Part shown: positions 34,320-44,241 of the stretch, in pieces
Position numbering within the stretch: position 1 is the stretch's first letter
Layout of the letters: the number at the start of each line of letters is the position of its first letter
Source: an uncultured SAR116 cluster alpha proteobacterium
GTDB taxonomy: Bacteria > Pseudomonadota > Alphaproteobacteria > Puniceispirillales > Marisalimonadaceae
NCBI GenBank assembly: GCA_902615995.1
Contig: CACMRF010000005.1
Location: 1-64,000, forward strand
Length of the DNA stretch: 64,000 bases
Direction: 5' to 3'
Position numbers and translations under genes: made by a program
The notes under the pieces: model-generated
Database searches by the model: none
Told to the model about the DNA's origin: nothing
The model's input: only the letters and a program-made list of their open reading frames with translations

Positions 34320-35531
34320 TTAGAAGTTTATAGGTTCATCTAATTCAACAATTTTGTTAGGTAGTCCATATAGTTTTAGAGCATCTATAAAAGGGTCAGG
34401 ATCAAATTGTTCTAAATTCCAAACACCAGGTTTAAACCATGTTTTATTTAATATTAATAAAGATCCAATCATTGCAGGAACTCCAGTTGTGTAAGATACA
34501 GCTTGGCTTTCTACTTCTTCAAAACATTTCTTATGATCACAAACATTATAACAGTAAATTGTTTTAATTTTTTTATTTTTTAGACCACTAATTATTGTTC
34601 CTATGCAAGTTTTACCTTCTGTATTTTTTCCTAAAGTTTTTGGATCTGGTAACACTTCTTTTAGAAACTCAAGTGGTATAATATCCATATTTTTGAATTT
34701 TTTTGGTTTGATAGAAGTTAGGCCAACATTTTCTAAAACATTTAAGTAATTCAAATATTTATCTCCAAATGTCATCCAAAATCTCGCTTGTTTTAAATCT
34801 CTAAAATTTTTCACTAAACTTTCAAGTTCTTCATGGTACATAAGATACATGTTTCTTTTTCCAACCTCTGGAAAATCAAATTCAATTTTTTTAGATAATG
34901 GATCACCAGTTATCCATTTTCCATTTTTATAAAATTTACTTTTTTGTGTAATTTCTCTTATATTTATTTCTGGATTAAAATTAGTTGCAAAATGTTGACC
35001 ATGATCTCCACCATTGCAATCTAAAATATCTAAATAGTGAATTTCATCCAAATAATGTTTTTGAATATAAGCTGTATAAACATTTGTAACTCCTGGATCA
35101 AAACCAGAACCAAGTAGTCCCATCAAATTTTTTTCTTTAAATTCATTATTTAATTCCCACTGCCATTTGTATTCGAATTTTGCTTCATCTCTAGGTTCAT
35201 AGTTAGCAGTGTCTAAATAATTAACATTTTTATTTAAACAAGCTTGCATTATATTTAGATCTTGGTAAGGCAAGGCCAGATTTACAACTAGTTCAGGAGT
35301 ATATTTTGATATAATCTTTGATGTTTCAGAAATATTATCTGCATCTAATTCTTCAATATTAATATTACAATTATATTTTTTTTTTATTTGTTTTTGAATT
35401 TTTTTACAATTATCAATTGTCCTACTTGCCAAAGTTATTTCTTTAAAATCGTTTGATAATTGAGCCATTTTATGAATTGCTACAGAAGAAACGCCACCTG
35501 CACCGATGACAAGTATTTTACTCACAACCAC
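34320..35531 (-). CDS. Carboxy(nor)spermidine dehydrogenase, saccharopine dehydrogenase family
   Basis: This enzyme condenses putrescine (or diaminopropane) with aspartate semialdehyde and NADPH to carboxyspermidine (or carboxynorspermidine). The 403 residues begin with a Rossmann motif ILVIGAGGVSSVAIHKMA and include DTANYEPRDEAKFEYKWQW and LLGSGFDPGVTNVYTAY, typical of CASDH and not of lysine-pathway saccharopine reductase. It is the partner of NspC, encoded 1 nt downstream. Confidence 0.92.
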   Translation of the reverse strand: MVVSKILVIGAGGVSSVAIHKMAQLSNDFKEITLASRTIDNCKKIQKQIKKKYNCNINIEELDADNISETSKIISKYTPELVVNLALPYQDLNIMQACLNKNVNYLDTANYEPRDEAKFEYKWQWELNNEFKEKNLMGLLGSGFDPGVTNVYTAYIQKHYLDEIHYLDILDCNGGDHGQHFATNFNPEINIREITQKSKFYKNGKWITGDPLSKKIEFDFPEVGKRNMYLMYHEELESLVKNFRDLKQARFWMTFGDKYLNYLNVLENVGLTSIKPKKFKNMDIIPLEFLKEVLPDPKTLGKNTEGKTCIGTIISGLKNKKIKTIYCYNVCDHKKCFEEVESQAVSYTTGVPAMIGSLLILNKTWFKPGVWNLEQFDPDPFIDALKLYGLPNKIVELDEPINF

Positions 35532-35536
35532 CTCGA

Positions 35537-37411
35537 TTAATTTTCAAAATAAGTATAGCCATCTATAGACGCTTTAAAATTTTTTAACAATTGATTTTTT
35601 TCATTATTACTGATTAAATTTTTTCTGTAGTATCTATTAGTTTTTTCAGAAAATATTTTTAAAATTTCACTTGATGAATATTCAACATAACTCAAAACTT
35701 GAGAAATTTTATCTCCAATTTGTTCATGTACAATTTTGAATTTACCATTATCTTCTAATTTTACTGTAGATATATTTGTGTCACCGAATAAATTATGAAG
35801 ATCTCCTAGAGTTTCTTGGTAAGCACCAATAAAGAAAACACCTAAATAATATTCTTCATTTTTTTTTATCTTATGTATTGGTAATGTATCTTTTATTCCG
35901 TCATTTAAGACAAACTTTGCAATCATACCGTCACTATCACAAGTAATATCATTAAGAATAACACGTTTATTTGGTTTACGATTTAGTTTTTGAATTGGTG
36001 CTATTGGATGTAACTGATCTATTGCCCACATATCAGGTAAACTTTGAAATAATGAAAAATTCCCATGATATATATCAGCTAAATTATTCAATTTGTTTGA
36101 TATCGGATTAGAATTTAATTTTTTTTCTTCTACAAATGCTTTAATTCTATTTAAAACAAATAAATATGTTTTTTCAATTTTAGAAATTTCTGACAAATTT
36201 ATTTGGCCATTCCTAAATAAAACTCTCAATTCGTCTCTATAATAATTTAGGTCATTAAAGCATTCTTGTATTCTATTTTCACTAATGTAATTTAAGATTT
36301 GTATCATATAAGATAAATAAATATGGTCTTTTTTATTTAAGATTGGGCATGACTTTACATCAAAAATAGTTGTATCTAAGATATTGAAAACTAAAATAGA
36401 GCTTGGAGCAACTGTTGCTCTTCCAGATTCTGTAATTACTATAGGATGATTAATTTTTGCTTTGTCGAATTCAAGTTTGAGTGTTTCAACTATGTTTATA
36501 CAATATTCTTCCATGGAGTAATTCATAGAATGAAATTTTGATTTATTTTCGCCGGTATAATCAACACCAAGACCTCCACCCAAATCTATATATTTCAATG
36601 TTGCTCCGAAATTAGAAATTTCAACAAAAAATCTACAAGCTTCTTGAGTATATTTCCTTATTTCTATGATATCTGGTACTTGACTACCTAGGTGAGAATG
36701 TTGAAGAATTAAGCTATCTAATAATTGATTTTTTTTTAATTGATTTAGAGCTTCTGTGATTTTATCTACGGGAAGGCCAAAAGCACTTCTATCACCACTT
36801 GATTGAGACCATTTTCCACTTATTAAATTTGTTAGCTTAATTCTTATACCTAATAAAGGTTTTATTTTAAGTAAATTAGATATTTTGATAATCAAATCTA
36901 GTTCTTTAAGACTTTCAATTACAAGTATAGTTTTGATATCAATTTTGTTTGAAAGTAATGATAACTTTATAAATTCTTCATCTTTTGTTCCATTGCAAAC
37001 AATTAGCGCATTTTTTGTTAAGTTTTGACTTAAAGCTATTAGTAATTCAGCTTTTGAACCAACTTCTAATCCAGAATTAAATTTTTTACTATATTTGACT
37101 ACGTTTTTTATAACCTGAGATTGTTGATTAACTTTTATTGGATAAATACTTTTAAATTTATTTTTGTATCCAATGGTTTTAATAGATTTATTAAAATTTT
37201 CATTAATTTCTTTAATCATAAACTCTAAATAATCAGCAACACGAATGATATAAGGAGGAGATAATTTTTGGTTTAGTTTCTTTACAATTTTATTAAGGTC
37301 AATAGGCTTGCTTTGTTTTTTTTGAGGATTTAATAAACCTAGATTTCCATTTTCTAATATTTTGAAGAAACCTTTACCCCATTTTTCTATGCCATAAATA
37401 TCATTTGTCAT
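35537..37411 (-). CDS. speA: Biosynthetic arginine decarboxylase
   Basis: SpeA converts arginine to agmatine, the first step to putrescine. The 624-residue protein has the typical N-terminus (YGIEKWGKGFFKI), the PLP Lys in IYPIKVNQQ, HSHLGSQVPDI, DLGGGLGVDY and the ESGRA motif in VITESGRATVA. Length is normal for the PLP fold III SpeA class. It starts the polyamine operon (5 nt gap to the dehydrogenase) and is divergent from msrA. Confidence 0.94.
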   Translation of the reverse strand: MTNDIYGIEKWGKGFFKILENGNLGLLNPQKKQSKPIDLNKIVKKLNQKLSPPYIIRVADYLEFMIKEINENFNKSIKTIGYKNKFKSIYPIKVNQQSQVIKNVVKYSKKFNSGLEVGSKAELLIALSQNLTKNALIVCNGTKDEEFIKLSLLSNKIDIKTILVIESLKELDLIIKISNLLKIKPLLGIRIKLTNLISGKWSQSSGDRSAFGLPVDKITEALNQLKKNQLLDSLILQHSHLGSQVPDIIEIRKYTQEACRFFVEISNFGATLKYIDLGGGLGVDYTGENKSKFHSMNYSMEEYCINIVETLKLEFDKAKINHPIVITESGRATVAPSSILVFNILDTTIFDVKSCPILNKKDHIYLSYMIQILNYISENRIQECFNDLNYYRDELRVLFRNGQINLSEISKIEKTYLFVLNRIKAFVEEKKLNSNPISNKLNNLADIYHGNFSLFQSLPDMWAIDQLHPIAPIQKLNRKPNKRVILNDITCDSDGMIAKFVLNDGIKDTLPIHKIKKNEEYYLGVFFIGAYQETLGDLHNLFGDTNISTVKLEDNGKFKIVHEQIGDKISQVLSYVEYSSSEILKIFSEKTNRYYRKNLISNNEKNQLLKNFKASIDGYTYFEN

Positions 37412-37498
37412 AATCGCCTTATTAGAGGTAAAAATAATTAATTCAAGTAAATTTTAATAATTATTGAAACATCTAATTTACCGATATATATATCAATC

Positions 37499-38056
37499 AT
37501 GACTATTTCCAATGATGTATATAAAAAGCCAATTGATTACGAACCATCGTCCTCTGAAGTCATTTATTTTGGCATGGGATGTTTTTGGGGGGCAGAAAAA
37601 CTTTTTTGGAACAGAAATGGCATTCATGTAACAGCTGTTGGTTATTCTGCTGGTAATACAAAAGACCCAACATATAAAGATATATGTTATGGAGAAACTT
37701 ATCATGCTGAAGTTGTAAAGCTTGTATACGATTCATATAAAATAGACACTTTTCAGCTTCTTAAAATTTTTTGGGAGGGACATAATCCAACTCAAGGAAT
37801 GAGGCAAGGAAATGATATTGGAACTCAATATAGATCAATTATAATAACTACTAATGAAAAACAATTTGAATTAGCTAAATCAACAAAGAACAAATATGAA
37901 GAATTGTTAAAAAAAAATGGGTTTCCCAAAATAACAACAGAGATTCAAAATTTTAAAAATTTTTATTACGCTGAAGAATATCATCAACAATATCTTTTAA
38001 AAAATCCAAATGGCTATTGTGGTATTGGTGGGTGTAATGTCAGTTACAATAATTGA
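37499..38056 (+). CDS. msrA: Peptide methionine-S-sulfoxide reductase MsrA
   Basis: MsrA repairs oxidised methionine (S-form). The 185 residues include the catalytic [11 protein letters not shown] motif (usual GCFWG), [16 protein letters not shown], the [20 protein letters not shown] segment and AEEYHQQYL. The C-terminus ends in CGIGGCNV, holding resolving Cys residues. It is divergent from speA and followed by rpmJ. Confidence 0.93.
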   Translation: MTISNDVYKKPIDYEPSSSEVIYFGMGCFWGAEKLFWNRNGIHVTAVGYSAGNTKDPTYKDICYGETYHAEVVKLVYDSYKIDTFQLLKIFWEGHNPTQGMRQGNDIGTQYRSIIITTNEKQFELAKSTKNKYEELLKKNGFPKITTEIQNFKNFYYAEEYHQQYLLKNPNGYCGIGGCNVSYNN

Positions 38057-38103
38057 TCTTGACCTTCACTTATATTTATTATATTCAATTTAATGAGGTT
38101 ATT

Positions 38104-38229
38104 ATGAAAGTAGTTAGTTCACTCAAAACACTTAAAGTCAGAGATAGAAATTGCCAAGTTGTAAGACGTAGAGGAAGACTTTACGTTATAAATAAAAAAA
38201 ACCCTAGGTTTAAAGCTAGACAAGGCTAA
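38104..38229 (+). CDS. rpmJ: 50S ribosomal protein L36
   Basis: A 41-residue ribosomal protein of the longer L36 type: [20 protein letters not shown], then a basic segment [21 protein letters not shown]. The Cys pattern is reduced to one (RNCQVV), as in zinc-free L36 variants. It ends 9 nt before the lldD-like gene and starts after AATGAGG at 38092-38098. Confidence 0.9.
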   Translation: MKVVSSLKTLKVRDRNCQVVRRRGRLYVINKKNPRFKARQG

Positions 38230-38238
38230 ATTAATTTA

Positions 38239-39399
38239 ATGAATTATAAAAAATGCTATAATTTTCAAGACTTCAGGAGCCTTGCAAAATCAAAGCTACC
38301 TTCTCCTATATTTAACTATATAGATGGAGCAGCTGATGATGAAGTCACATATAGACGAAATACATCATCATTTGATGATGTAAGCTTAATACCTAGTGTA
38401 CTCCGTGGCGTAAAAGATGTTGATATTTCTACTACTATTTTTGGTAAAAAACTTGATATGCCAGTATATTGTTCTCCAACAGCTGTGCAGAGATTATTTC
38501 ATTATGAAGGTGAGAGAGCTGTTGCAAAAGCGGCTGATAAATTTGGAACAATGTTCGGTGTATCTTCGCTTGGAACAGTAAGTGTTGAAGAAGTATCGAA
38601 TATTTCGTCATCTCCAAAAATGTTTCAATTTTATTTTCATAAAGATAGAGGTCTAAATAATAGTATGTTAGAAAGAGCAAAAGCAGCTAAATTTGATGTT
38701 CTTGCTTTAACAGTTGACACCATCACCGGAGGAAATAGAGAAAGAGATCTAAGAACAGGATTTGTCATTCCACCACGTTTTACTCTAAATAGCTTGTTGG
38801 AATTCATAATAAAGCCTTATTGGGGTATCAATTATATAACGAGTCCTAAATTTGAACTTCCTCACTTGCAAGATTATGTTGGGGCAGGAACTTCTGCAAT
38901 GACATCAATTGGTGACTATTTTACCAACATGCTTGATCAATCAATGAGTTGGAAGGATGCTGAAGATCTTGGAAAAAAATGGGGTAGTCATTTTGCACTT
39001 AAAGGTGTTGTCAGCGTTGAAGATGCTAAAAGAGCCATTGATATAGGTTGTACAGGAGTTATTGTGTCAAATCATGGTGGAAGACAACTTGATGGTTCCG
39101 TTTCACCGTTTGATCAATTAGCGAAAATCGTTGATGCAGTTGGAGATAAAATTGATGTTATTTGTGAAGGTGGAATTCAAAGAGGAACACATGTACTAAA
39201 AGCTCTCTCTATTGGTGCTAAAGCCTGCGCAGGTGGAAGGCTTTATTTGTATGCATTAGCATCTGCAGGTGAAAAAGGTGTTGAAAGAGCACTTAGCTTA
39301 TTAAAAGAAGAAATTATTAGGGATATGAAATTAATGGGATGTACCTCAATCGATCAATTGAATAGATCAAATTTAAATTATTCCAAAAAAATTATTTAA
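38239..39399 (+). CDS. lldD: FMN-dependent L-lactate/alpha-hydroxy-acid dehydrogenase
   Basis: An FMN alpha-hydroxy-acid dehydrogenase of 386 residues. It has the family start ([17 protein letters not shown]), the catalytic His/Gly motif [26 protein letters not shown] and the closing [17 protein letters not shown]-lactate is the most likely substrate given close resemblance to cytochrome-type LldD, but glycolate or mandelate cannot be excluded. It ends by overlapping the convergent fumarase by 8 nt. Confidence 0.85.
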   Translation: MNYKKCYNFQDFRSLAKSKLPSPIFNYIDGAADDEVTYRRNTSSFDDVSLIPSVLRGVKDVDISTTIFGKKLDMPVYCSPTAVQRLFHYEGERAVAKAADKFGTMFGVSSLGTVSVEEVSNISSSPKMFQFYFHKDRGLNNSMLERAKAAKFDVLALTVDTITGGNRERDLRTGFVIPPRFTLNSLLEFIIKPYWGINYITSPKFELPHLQDYVGAGTSAMTSIGDYFTNMLDQSMSWKDAEDLGKKWGSHFALKGVVSVEDAKRAIDIGCTGVIVSNHGGRQLDGSVSPFDQLAKIVDAVGDKIDVICEGGIQRGTHVLKALSIGAKACAGGRLYLYALASAGEKGVERALSLLKEEIIRDMKLMGCTSIDQLNRSNLNYSKKII

Positions 39400-40993
39400 A
39401 AAAATCATTGCCTTTATTATCAATGACCATGAATGCAGGAAAATTCTCAACCTCTATTTTCCAAACTGCTTCCATTCCTAATTCAGGATATTCCAAAACT
39501 GATACTTTTTTGATTGAATTTTGAGCAACGTTAGCTGCAACTCCTCCAATTGAACCTAGATAAAATCCTCCAAATTCTTTGCATGCATCAACAACTATTT
39601 GTGATCGGTTTCCTTTTGCAAGCATAACCATTGATCCTCCATATTTTTGAAATTTTGGTACATAGCTATCCATTCTTCCGGCTGTTGTAGGACCAAATGA
39701 ACCTGAAGGTAGACCCTCTGGCTTTTTTGCAGGTCCTGCATAATAAATTGGATATTTTTTAAAATACTCTGGAAGATCTTTATTTTTATCTAAATATTCT
39801 AAAATTTTTGCATGAGCTATATCTCTTGCTACTATTAAAGGGCCAGTAAGGCTTAATCTTGTTTTAACTTTACATTGATTTAATTGATTTAAAATTTTAT
39901 CCATCCCGCTTGTCAGATCAATATGAATTATTTCTTCATCTAAACTTTCTTCAATTTCAGGTAGATATTTTGCTGGATTTGTTTCAAGCTTTTCTAAAAA
40001 AATTCCTTTTGAATTTATTTTTCCAAATATTTGTCGATCTGCTGAACAAGAAACTCCTATACCAACAGGCATAGATGCTCCATGCCTTGGCAATCTAATC
40101 ACTCTGACATCATGACAATAATATTTGCCGCCAAATTGTGCGCCGATACCCATTTCTTGGGTCATTTTTAAAATAATTCCCTCCCATTCTTTGTCTCTAA
40201 AAGCATGCCCTGTTTTTTCATCTCCTTTTATTGGAAGCTGATCTAGATATTTTGTTGATGCTAATTTTACAGTTTTTAAATTTAATTCAGCGGATGTTCC
40301 TCCAATAACAATTGCTAAATGATAAGGTGGACATGCAGCGGTACCAAGAGAAATGATAATCTCATATAAAAATTTTTTTAAATCTTTTGGATTTAAAATC
40401 GCTTTTGTTTGTTGATATAAAAAGCTTTTATTTGCTGACCCACCTCCTTTCTGAATAAAAGTAAATTTATATTCATCACCCTCAGCGGCGTATAAATTAA
40501 TTTCTCCAGGTAAATTGTTGTCAGTATTTTTTTCTTCGAACATTGAAATTGGAGCAAGTTGAGAAAATCTAAGATTATTTTTTTGATAACTATTATATAT
40601 ACCTCTTGATAATTCTTTTTCTTCATTAAAATCTGTAAATATGTTTTTTCCTCTGTACCCATTAATTATTGCCGTCCCAGTATCTTGACACATAGGCAAA
40701 ATTCCGGATGCAGAAATATTTGCATTTTTTAACATTGTTAATGCAACAAAATGATCATTTTTAGAAGCTTCTTTATCATCCAGAATTTTTTTTAGTAATT
40801 TAAGGTGTGAACTTCTGTAAAAATGAGAAATTTTGTAAAACGCATTTTCAGTTATTATTTCTAATGCTTCTGGTTGAATTAATAAAATATTTTTGTTTTG
40901 GAAAGTTTTGAAGCTTACATAATCGTTTTTTATTAATTCATATTCAGTATTATCATTTGTTATAGGAAACATTGTTGAAAAAGCAAAATTCAT
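39392..40993 (-). CDS. fumA: Class I (iron-sulfur) fumarate hydratase
   Basis: The oxygen-sensitive [4Fe-4S] fumarase of the TCA cycle. In 533 residues the alpha region includes [17 protein letters not shown] (cluster Cys), [14 protein letters not shown] with a preceding AACPP Cys, and the beta region includes [16 protein letters not shown] and [12 protein letters not shown] with its neighbouring G-Q/S-F-G. Both parts are fused as in the FumA/FumB type. It follows sspB by 18 nt on the same strand. Confidence 0.92.
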   Translation of the reverse strand: MNFAFSTMFPITNDNTEYELIKNDYVSFKTFQNKNILLIQPEALEIITENAFYKISHFYRSSHLKLLKKILDDKEASKNDHFVALTMLKNANISASGILPMCQDTGTAIINGYRGKNIFTDFNEEKELSRGIYNSYQKNNLRFSQLAPISMFEEKNTDNNLPGEINLYAAEGDEYKFTFIQKGGGSANKSFLYQQTKAILNPKDLKKFLYEIIISLGTAACPPYHLAIVIGGTSAELNLKTVKLASTKYLDQLPIKGDEKTGHAFRDKEWEGIILKMTQEMGIGAQFGGKYYCHDVRVIRLPRHGASMPVGIGVSCSADRQIFGKINSKGIFLEKLETNPAKYLPEIEESLDEEIIHIDLTSGMDKILNQLNQCKVKTRLSLTGPLIVARDIAHAKILEYLDKNKDLPEYFKKYPIYYAGPAKKPEGLPSGSFGPTTAGRMDSYVPKFQKYGGSMVMLAKGNRSQIVVDACKEFGGFYLGSIGGVAANVAQNSIKKVSVLEYPELGMEAVWKIEVENFPAFMVIDNKGNDFFK

Positions 40994-41011
40994 TATAAAT
41001 TCCTTTTTATT

Positions 41012-41500
41012 TTAATCTTCTTTTTTAGATCTAAATGCATCCAATGAGAATATTTCAGCGTTAAATTTTTGCTTCTTATCTTTATTGGATTTATTTGATG
41101 ATAATTTTTTTTCTTTTTTTATATTTTCTGCTAGAAAATCTTTTTTAAATTGTAAAGTAAAGCCGACTGATGGATCTGAAAAAGAAGTTATAGAATTAAA
41201 TGGAACAGAAATATTTTTTTTCTTTCCACTAAAAGAGAGAACAACTGAAAATTTTTGATCATCAATAATGAGATCCCAGAATTGATGTTGCAAAATAATT
41301 TTAATTTCATTATCTTCTCCAGCCTTCAATTCAGAAGGTACTATAACTCCATCATGTGTCGAATCAAATGAAATATAAAAATGATGATCACCTGGAAGTC
41401 CTTCCTCACTAATTAATTCTAATGATTTCTTGACAACTAATCTTAGTGTTTCTTCAACTATTTGATCATAATCAATGTTTTTTTTTACAATTTTATCCAT
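41012..41500 (-). CDS. sspB: SspB-like ClpXP adaptor (alpha type)
   Basis: SspB tethers tmRNA-tagged proteins to ClpXP protease. The 162-residue protein has the SspB fold region (YDQIVEETLRLVVKKSLELI, GDHHFYISFDSTHDGVIVP, ILQHQFWDLIIDDQKFSVVL, KKNISVPFNSITSFSDPSVG) and a flexible, Lys-rich tail ending with AEIFSLDAFRSKKED, where ClpX-binding residues are usually found. It lies just downstream of ssrA on the same strand, so tag and adaptor are neighbours. Confidence 0.9.
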   Translation of the reverse strand: MDKIVKKNIDYDQIVEETLRLVVKKSLELISEEGLPGDHHFYISFDSTHDGVIVPSELKAGEDNEIKIILQHQFWDLIIDDQKFSVVLSFSGKKKNISVPFNSITSFSDPSVGFTLQFKKDFLAENIKKEKKLSSNKSNKDKKQKFNAEIFSLDAFRSKKED

Positions 41501-41566
41501 TTCAAACTCAAAAAAAAATCGTTTCTTTATTATATTTTATAGGAAACAATTTTTACAGATAAATTT

Positions 41567-41596
41567 AAAAAAAAAAGGCAAGACCTAAGTCTTGCC
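41567..41596 (-). terminator. Rho-independent terminator of ssrA
   Basis: On the minus strand, an 8-bp perfect stem (41577-41584 with 41589-41596) with a 4-nt loop is followed by ten T residues (41567-41576). This is the clearest intrinsic terminator in the window. It separates the tmRNA from sspB. Confidence 0.9.
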
Positions 41597-41850
41597 CTTG
41601 AGTTTCTGTTGCCAGGCAGTTCAACCCCGCCGATCCTTGCTAGAGGATAGGACTTTAATTTCGGTTACTTTAGCTGCTAAGCAGCTGCTGCAACCGGAGC
41701 GTAGTTGTCGTTTGCAACTATTAAATAGCCCGATATCGGTGGTACAATGCCGAGTAAAAGTTTTATTTTTATCACATACGTCGATCCTGTTTCACCCCCA
41801 AAATTATTTTGGTGGAGGTGCCGGGTACTGCCCCCGGGTCCGCAAAGCTT
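41577..41850 (-). ncRNA. ssrA: Circularly permuted two-piece tmRNA
   Basis: tmRNA rescues stalled ribosomes and adds a degradation tag. In transcript order the acceptor piece comes first, with a T-arm stem CCGGG-loop-CCCGG and a 3' end CACCTCCACCA (end at 41810). A 10-nt spacer (41800-41809) follows, then the coding piece starts GGGGGTGAAACAGG (41799), whose first 7 nt pair with CACCTCC in a full acceptor stem. The tag frame at 41677-41715 reads ANDNYAPVAAAA then TAG. This permuted order is known for alphaproteobacterial ssrA. The 5' end of the precursor is uncertain by tens of nt. Confidence 0.93.
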
Positions 41851-41971
41851 ATTTTATAAAATGTTTATTACTATAGTCATTTAAGACTTAATAAATATAC
41901 ATTAATTTCAAAAAATATTAAAGAGCAATGACAATTAAAATAGTTTTTGTTATTAATATTTAGAGGTTAAA

Positions 41972-42763
41972 ATGATACAATACTTAGATTTACTAAAAAA
42001 TGTTTTTGATAATGGAATAATAAAAACAGATAGAACTGGCGTTGGAACAAAATCAATTTTTGGGTGGCAAATGAGATTTGATTTAAGTAAAGGTTTCCCT
42101 CTTTTAACAACTAAAAAACTTCACATTAAGTCAATTGTTCATGAACTCTTATGGTTTGTTAAAGGAGATACAAATATAAAATATTTGAATGATAATAATG
42201 TACATATTTGGGACGAATGGGCAGATGATAGTGGTAATTTAGGCCCAGTTTATGGAAAGCAATGGCGTTCATGGGAGAATAATGGAGTTGAAATTGACCA
42301 GTTAAAAAATGCAATTGAATTAATAAAAAATGACCCAAGTTCAAGAAGAATTATTGTTTCGTCATGGAATCCGGCGGATGTTTCAAAAATGGCTTTACCT
42401 CCTTGTCATTGCTTGTTCCAATTTCATGTAATAAATAATAAACTCTCTTGCCAACTTTACCAAAGAAGTGCAGATATTTTTTTAGGAGTACCATTCAACA
42501 TAGCTTCATATGCTCTTCTCACTCATATGATAGCTGATTTAACAAATTTAAATGTTGGATTTTTTGTACATACGCTTGGTGATGCACACCTATATCTAAA
42601 TCACATAGATCAGGCTAAAGAGCAATTAACTAGAAAACCTAAAGATTTACCAAAACTAGTTATTAATAATAAAAGAAAAAAAATTGATGAGTTTGAATTT
42701 GATGATTTTGCATTTCAAAATTATTCGCCAGATGCACACATTAAAGCTCCAATAGCAGTTTAA
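41972..42763 (+). CDS. thyA: Thymidylate synthase ThyA
   Basis: ThyA makes dTMP from dUMP with methylene-THF. The 263 residues have [17 protein letters not shown], the active-site [12 protein letters not shown] (catalytic Cys), [17 protein letters not shown] and the C-terminal APIAV end. Length matches the short bacterial class. folA follows after 4 nt, the common pair that regenerates THF. Confidence 0.96.
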   Translation: MIQYLDLLKNVFDNGIIKTDRTGVGTKSIFGWQMRFDLSKGFPLLTTKKLHIKSIVHELLWFVKGDTNIKYLNDNNVHIWDEWADDSGNLGPVYGKQWRSWENNGVEIDQLKNAIELIKNDPSSRRIIVSSWNPADVSKMALPPCHCLFQFHVINNKLSCQLYQRSADIFLGVPFNIASYALLTHMIADLTNLNVGFFVHTLGDAHLYLNHIDQAKEQLTRKPKDLPKLVINNKRKKIDEFEFDDFAFQNYSPDAHIKAPIAV

Positions 42764-42767
42764 TTTC

Positions 42768-43319
42768 GTGGAAACGATTAAAAACAATAGATTTTGTATA
42801 GTTACAATTGTTGCTGTCTCTAAGGATTTTATAATTGGTGACGGTAATCAAATGTTATGGTATTTACCAAATGATTTAAAAAGATTGAAATCTATAACTC
42901 TTGGTAACCCATTAATAATGGGAAGAAAAACTTTTGATAGTATTGGTAAACCTTTACCAGGTAGAGCAAATATTATTTTAACTAATAAAAGAAATCTTAA
43001 AGATGACATTCAATTAGAAAAATATTTTGTTCAAAATTTTGAAGACGCAGTAATAAAAGCCAATGATTGGATTAATAAAAAGTTTAAAAAAAATGAACAG
43101 AGTACAAAAAAAATTTTTATTTTTGGAGGAGGTGAAATATATAAATTAGCTTTAAATTTTTGTAATCAAATTGAACTTACTCTAGTCGATATCAATTTGA
43201 AAAAAGGAGTTTACTTTCCTTTTATCGATAAGAAAAAATGGAAAAAAAAATTGATTCAGAAAATTGAAGGAAATGAAAGTTACCCACCTCATTCATTTTG
43301 GGTGTATAATAGAAAATAA
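42768..43319 (+). CDS. folA: Dihydrofolate reductase
   Basis: FolA reduces dihydrofolate made by ThyA. The 183 residues show IVAVSKDFIIGDGNQMLWYL, MGRKTFDSIGKPLPGRANI, IFGGGEIYKLAL and a C-terminal FWVYNRK. The acidic active-site residue corresponds to the Asn-Asp segment LPNDLKRLK. The start is a GTG at 42768, 4 nt after thyA, so the reading probably relies on coupling. It ends next to the convergent mrp-like gene. Confidence 0.93.
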   Translation: METIKNNRFCIVTIVAVSKDFIIGDGNQMLWYLPNDLKRLKSITLGNPLIMGRKTFDSIGKPLPGRANIILTNKRNLKDDIQLEKYFVQNFEDAVIKANDWINKKFKKNEQSTKKIFIFGGGEIYKLALNFCNQIELTLVDINLKKGVYFPFIDKKKWKKKLIQKIEGNESYPPHSFWVYNRK

Positions 43320-43320
43320 A

Positions 43321-44112
43321 TTAAATTTTGATTTTTTTTATAATTTTTTGGCATATATCGAAAAAAGATTTGAAAATCACATCATCTTGTTTTTGTTTTA
43401 TGATTGGGTGTTGAATATCATATTTTCTAATTAAATTTTCACTAAGTGGCAATTCCCCGAGTATTTCTACGTCAAGATTATTAGCTAGTTTAAGGCTTGA
43501 TTGTTTTCCAAAAATATAATGTTTTTTTTGACATTCATTACAGACATAGTAACTCATATTTTCAATTAAACCTAGAATTGGTAGATTAACTTTTCTAAAC
43601 ATACTTATACCTCTTTTAACGTCTAATAACGATAATTCTTGAGGAGTAGTTAATATTAATGCACCACTAACATCAATTTTTTGAGAAATTGTTAATTGTA
43701 CATCTCCGGTTCCTGGAGGAGTGTCAATAATTAAGACATCTAACTCTCCCCAAGCCACATCTTTCAGTAATTGTGTGACTGCCTTGATGACCATAGGCCC
43801 TCTCCATATATTAGCAGTATCTTCAGATATTAAATAGCCAATTGACATTGTTTTAAGACCATTAACCTCAATTGGTAAGAAGTTTTTATTTTCAATTTTA
43901 GGTTTTTTATTTGTATTTAGTAATTTAGGTAAACTAGGGCCATATATATCAGCATCTAATAAGCCTACTTTAAGTTTAAAATGCTGAAAAGTTAATGCTA
44001 AGTTGAGAGCAAATGTTGATTTTCCAACACCACCTTTGCCACTTGCTACAAGTATTACGTATTTAGAAAATCTTGGGATTTTTAAAAATTTATTAATGTT
44101 AATATTTTCCAT
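43321..44112 (-). CDS. Mrp/ApbC-type Fe-S cluster carrier ATPase, short form
   Basis: A P-loop ATPase (263 residues) that carries Fe-S clusters. Walker A is SGKGGVGKSTF, the switch regions DADIYGPSLPKLL and IDTPPGTGDVQLT are seen, and the CxxC pair is in YYVCNECQKKHYIFG. The N-terminal DUF59/MIP18 domain of full Mrp is missing, giving a short form also seen in other compact genomes. Convergent with folA, divergent from hflK. Confidence 0.88.
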   Translation of the reverse strand: MENININKFLKIPRFSKYVILVASGKGGVGKSTFALNLALTFQHFKLKVGLLDADIYGPSLPKLLNTNKKPKIENKNFLPIEVNGLKTMSIGYLISEDTANIWRGPMVIKAVTQLLKDVAWGELDVLIIDTPPGTGDVQLTISQKIDVSGALILTTPQELSLLDVKRGISMFRKVNLPILGLIENMSYYVCNECQKKHYIFGKQSSLKLANNLDVEILGELPLSENLIRKYDIQHPIIKQKQDDVIFKSFFDICQKIIKKIKI

Positions 44113-44241
44113 AGTATCATCATATATAAGATATTATTAAAAAATAAATTTATAATTTTAATTTTTAAAAAAATAAAAGATTAAGGTTGAAATTTTTTTA
44201 TTGAAACAAATATCTATGGTATATCCATTTCAGGTGTTATA

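Noticed and set aside
35412..37500. Riboswitch or polyamine leader before speA
   Set aside because: The speA-msrA gap is only 87 nt and shared by divergent genes. No structured leader was recognisable.
41592..41876. A 94-residue plus-strand reading frame
   Set aside because: It lies completely on the antisense strand of the tmRNA, whose stems and tag frame explain the sequence.
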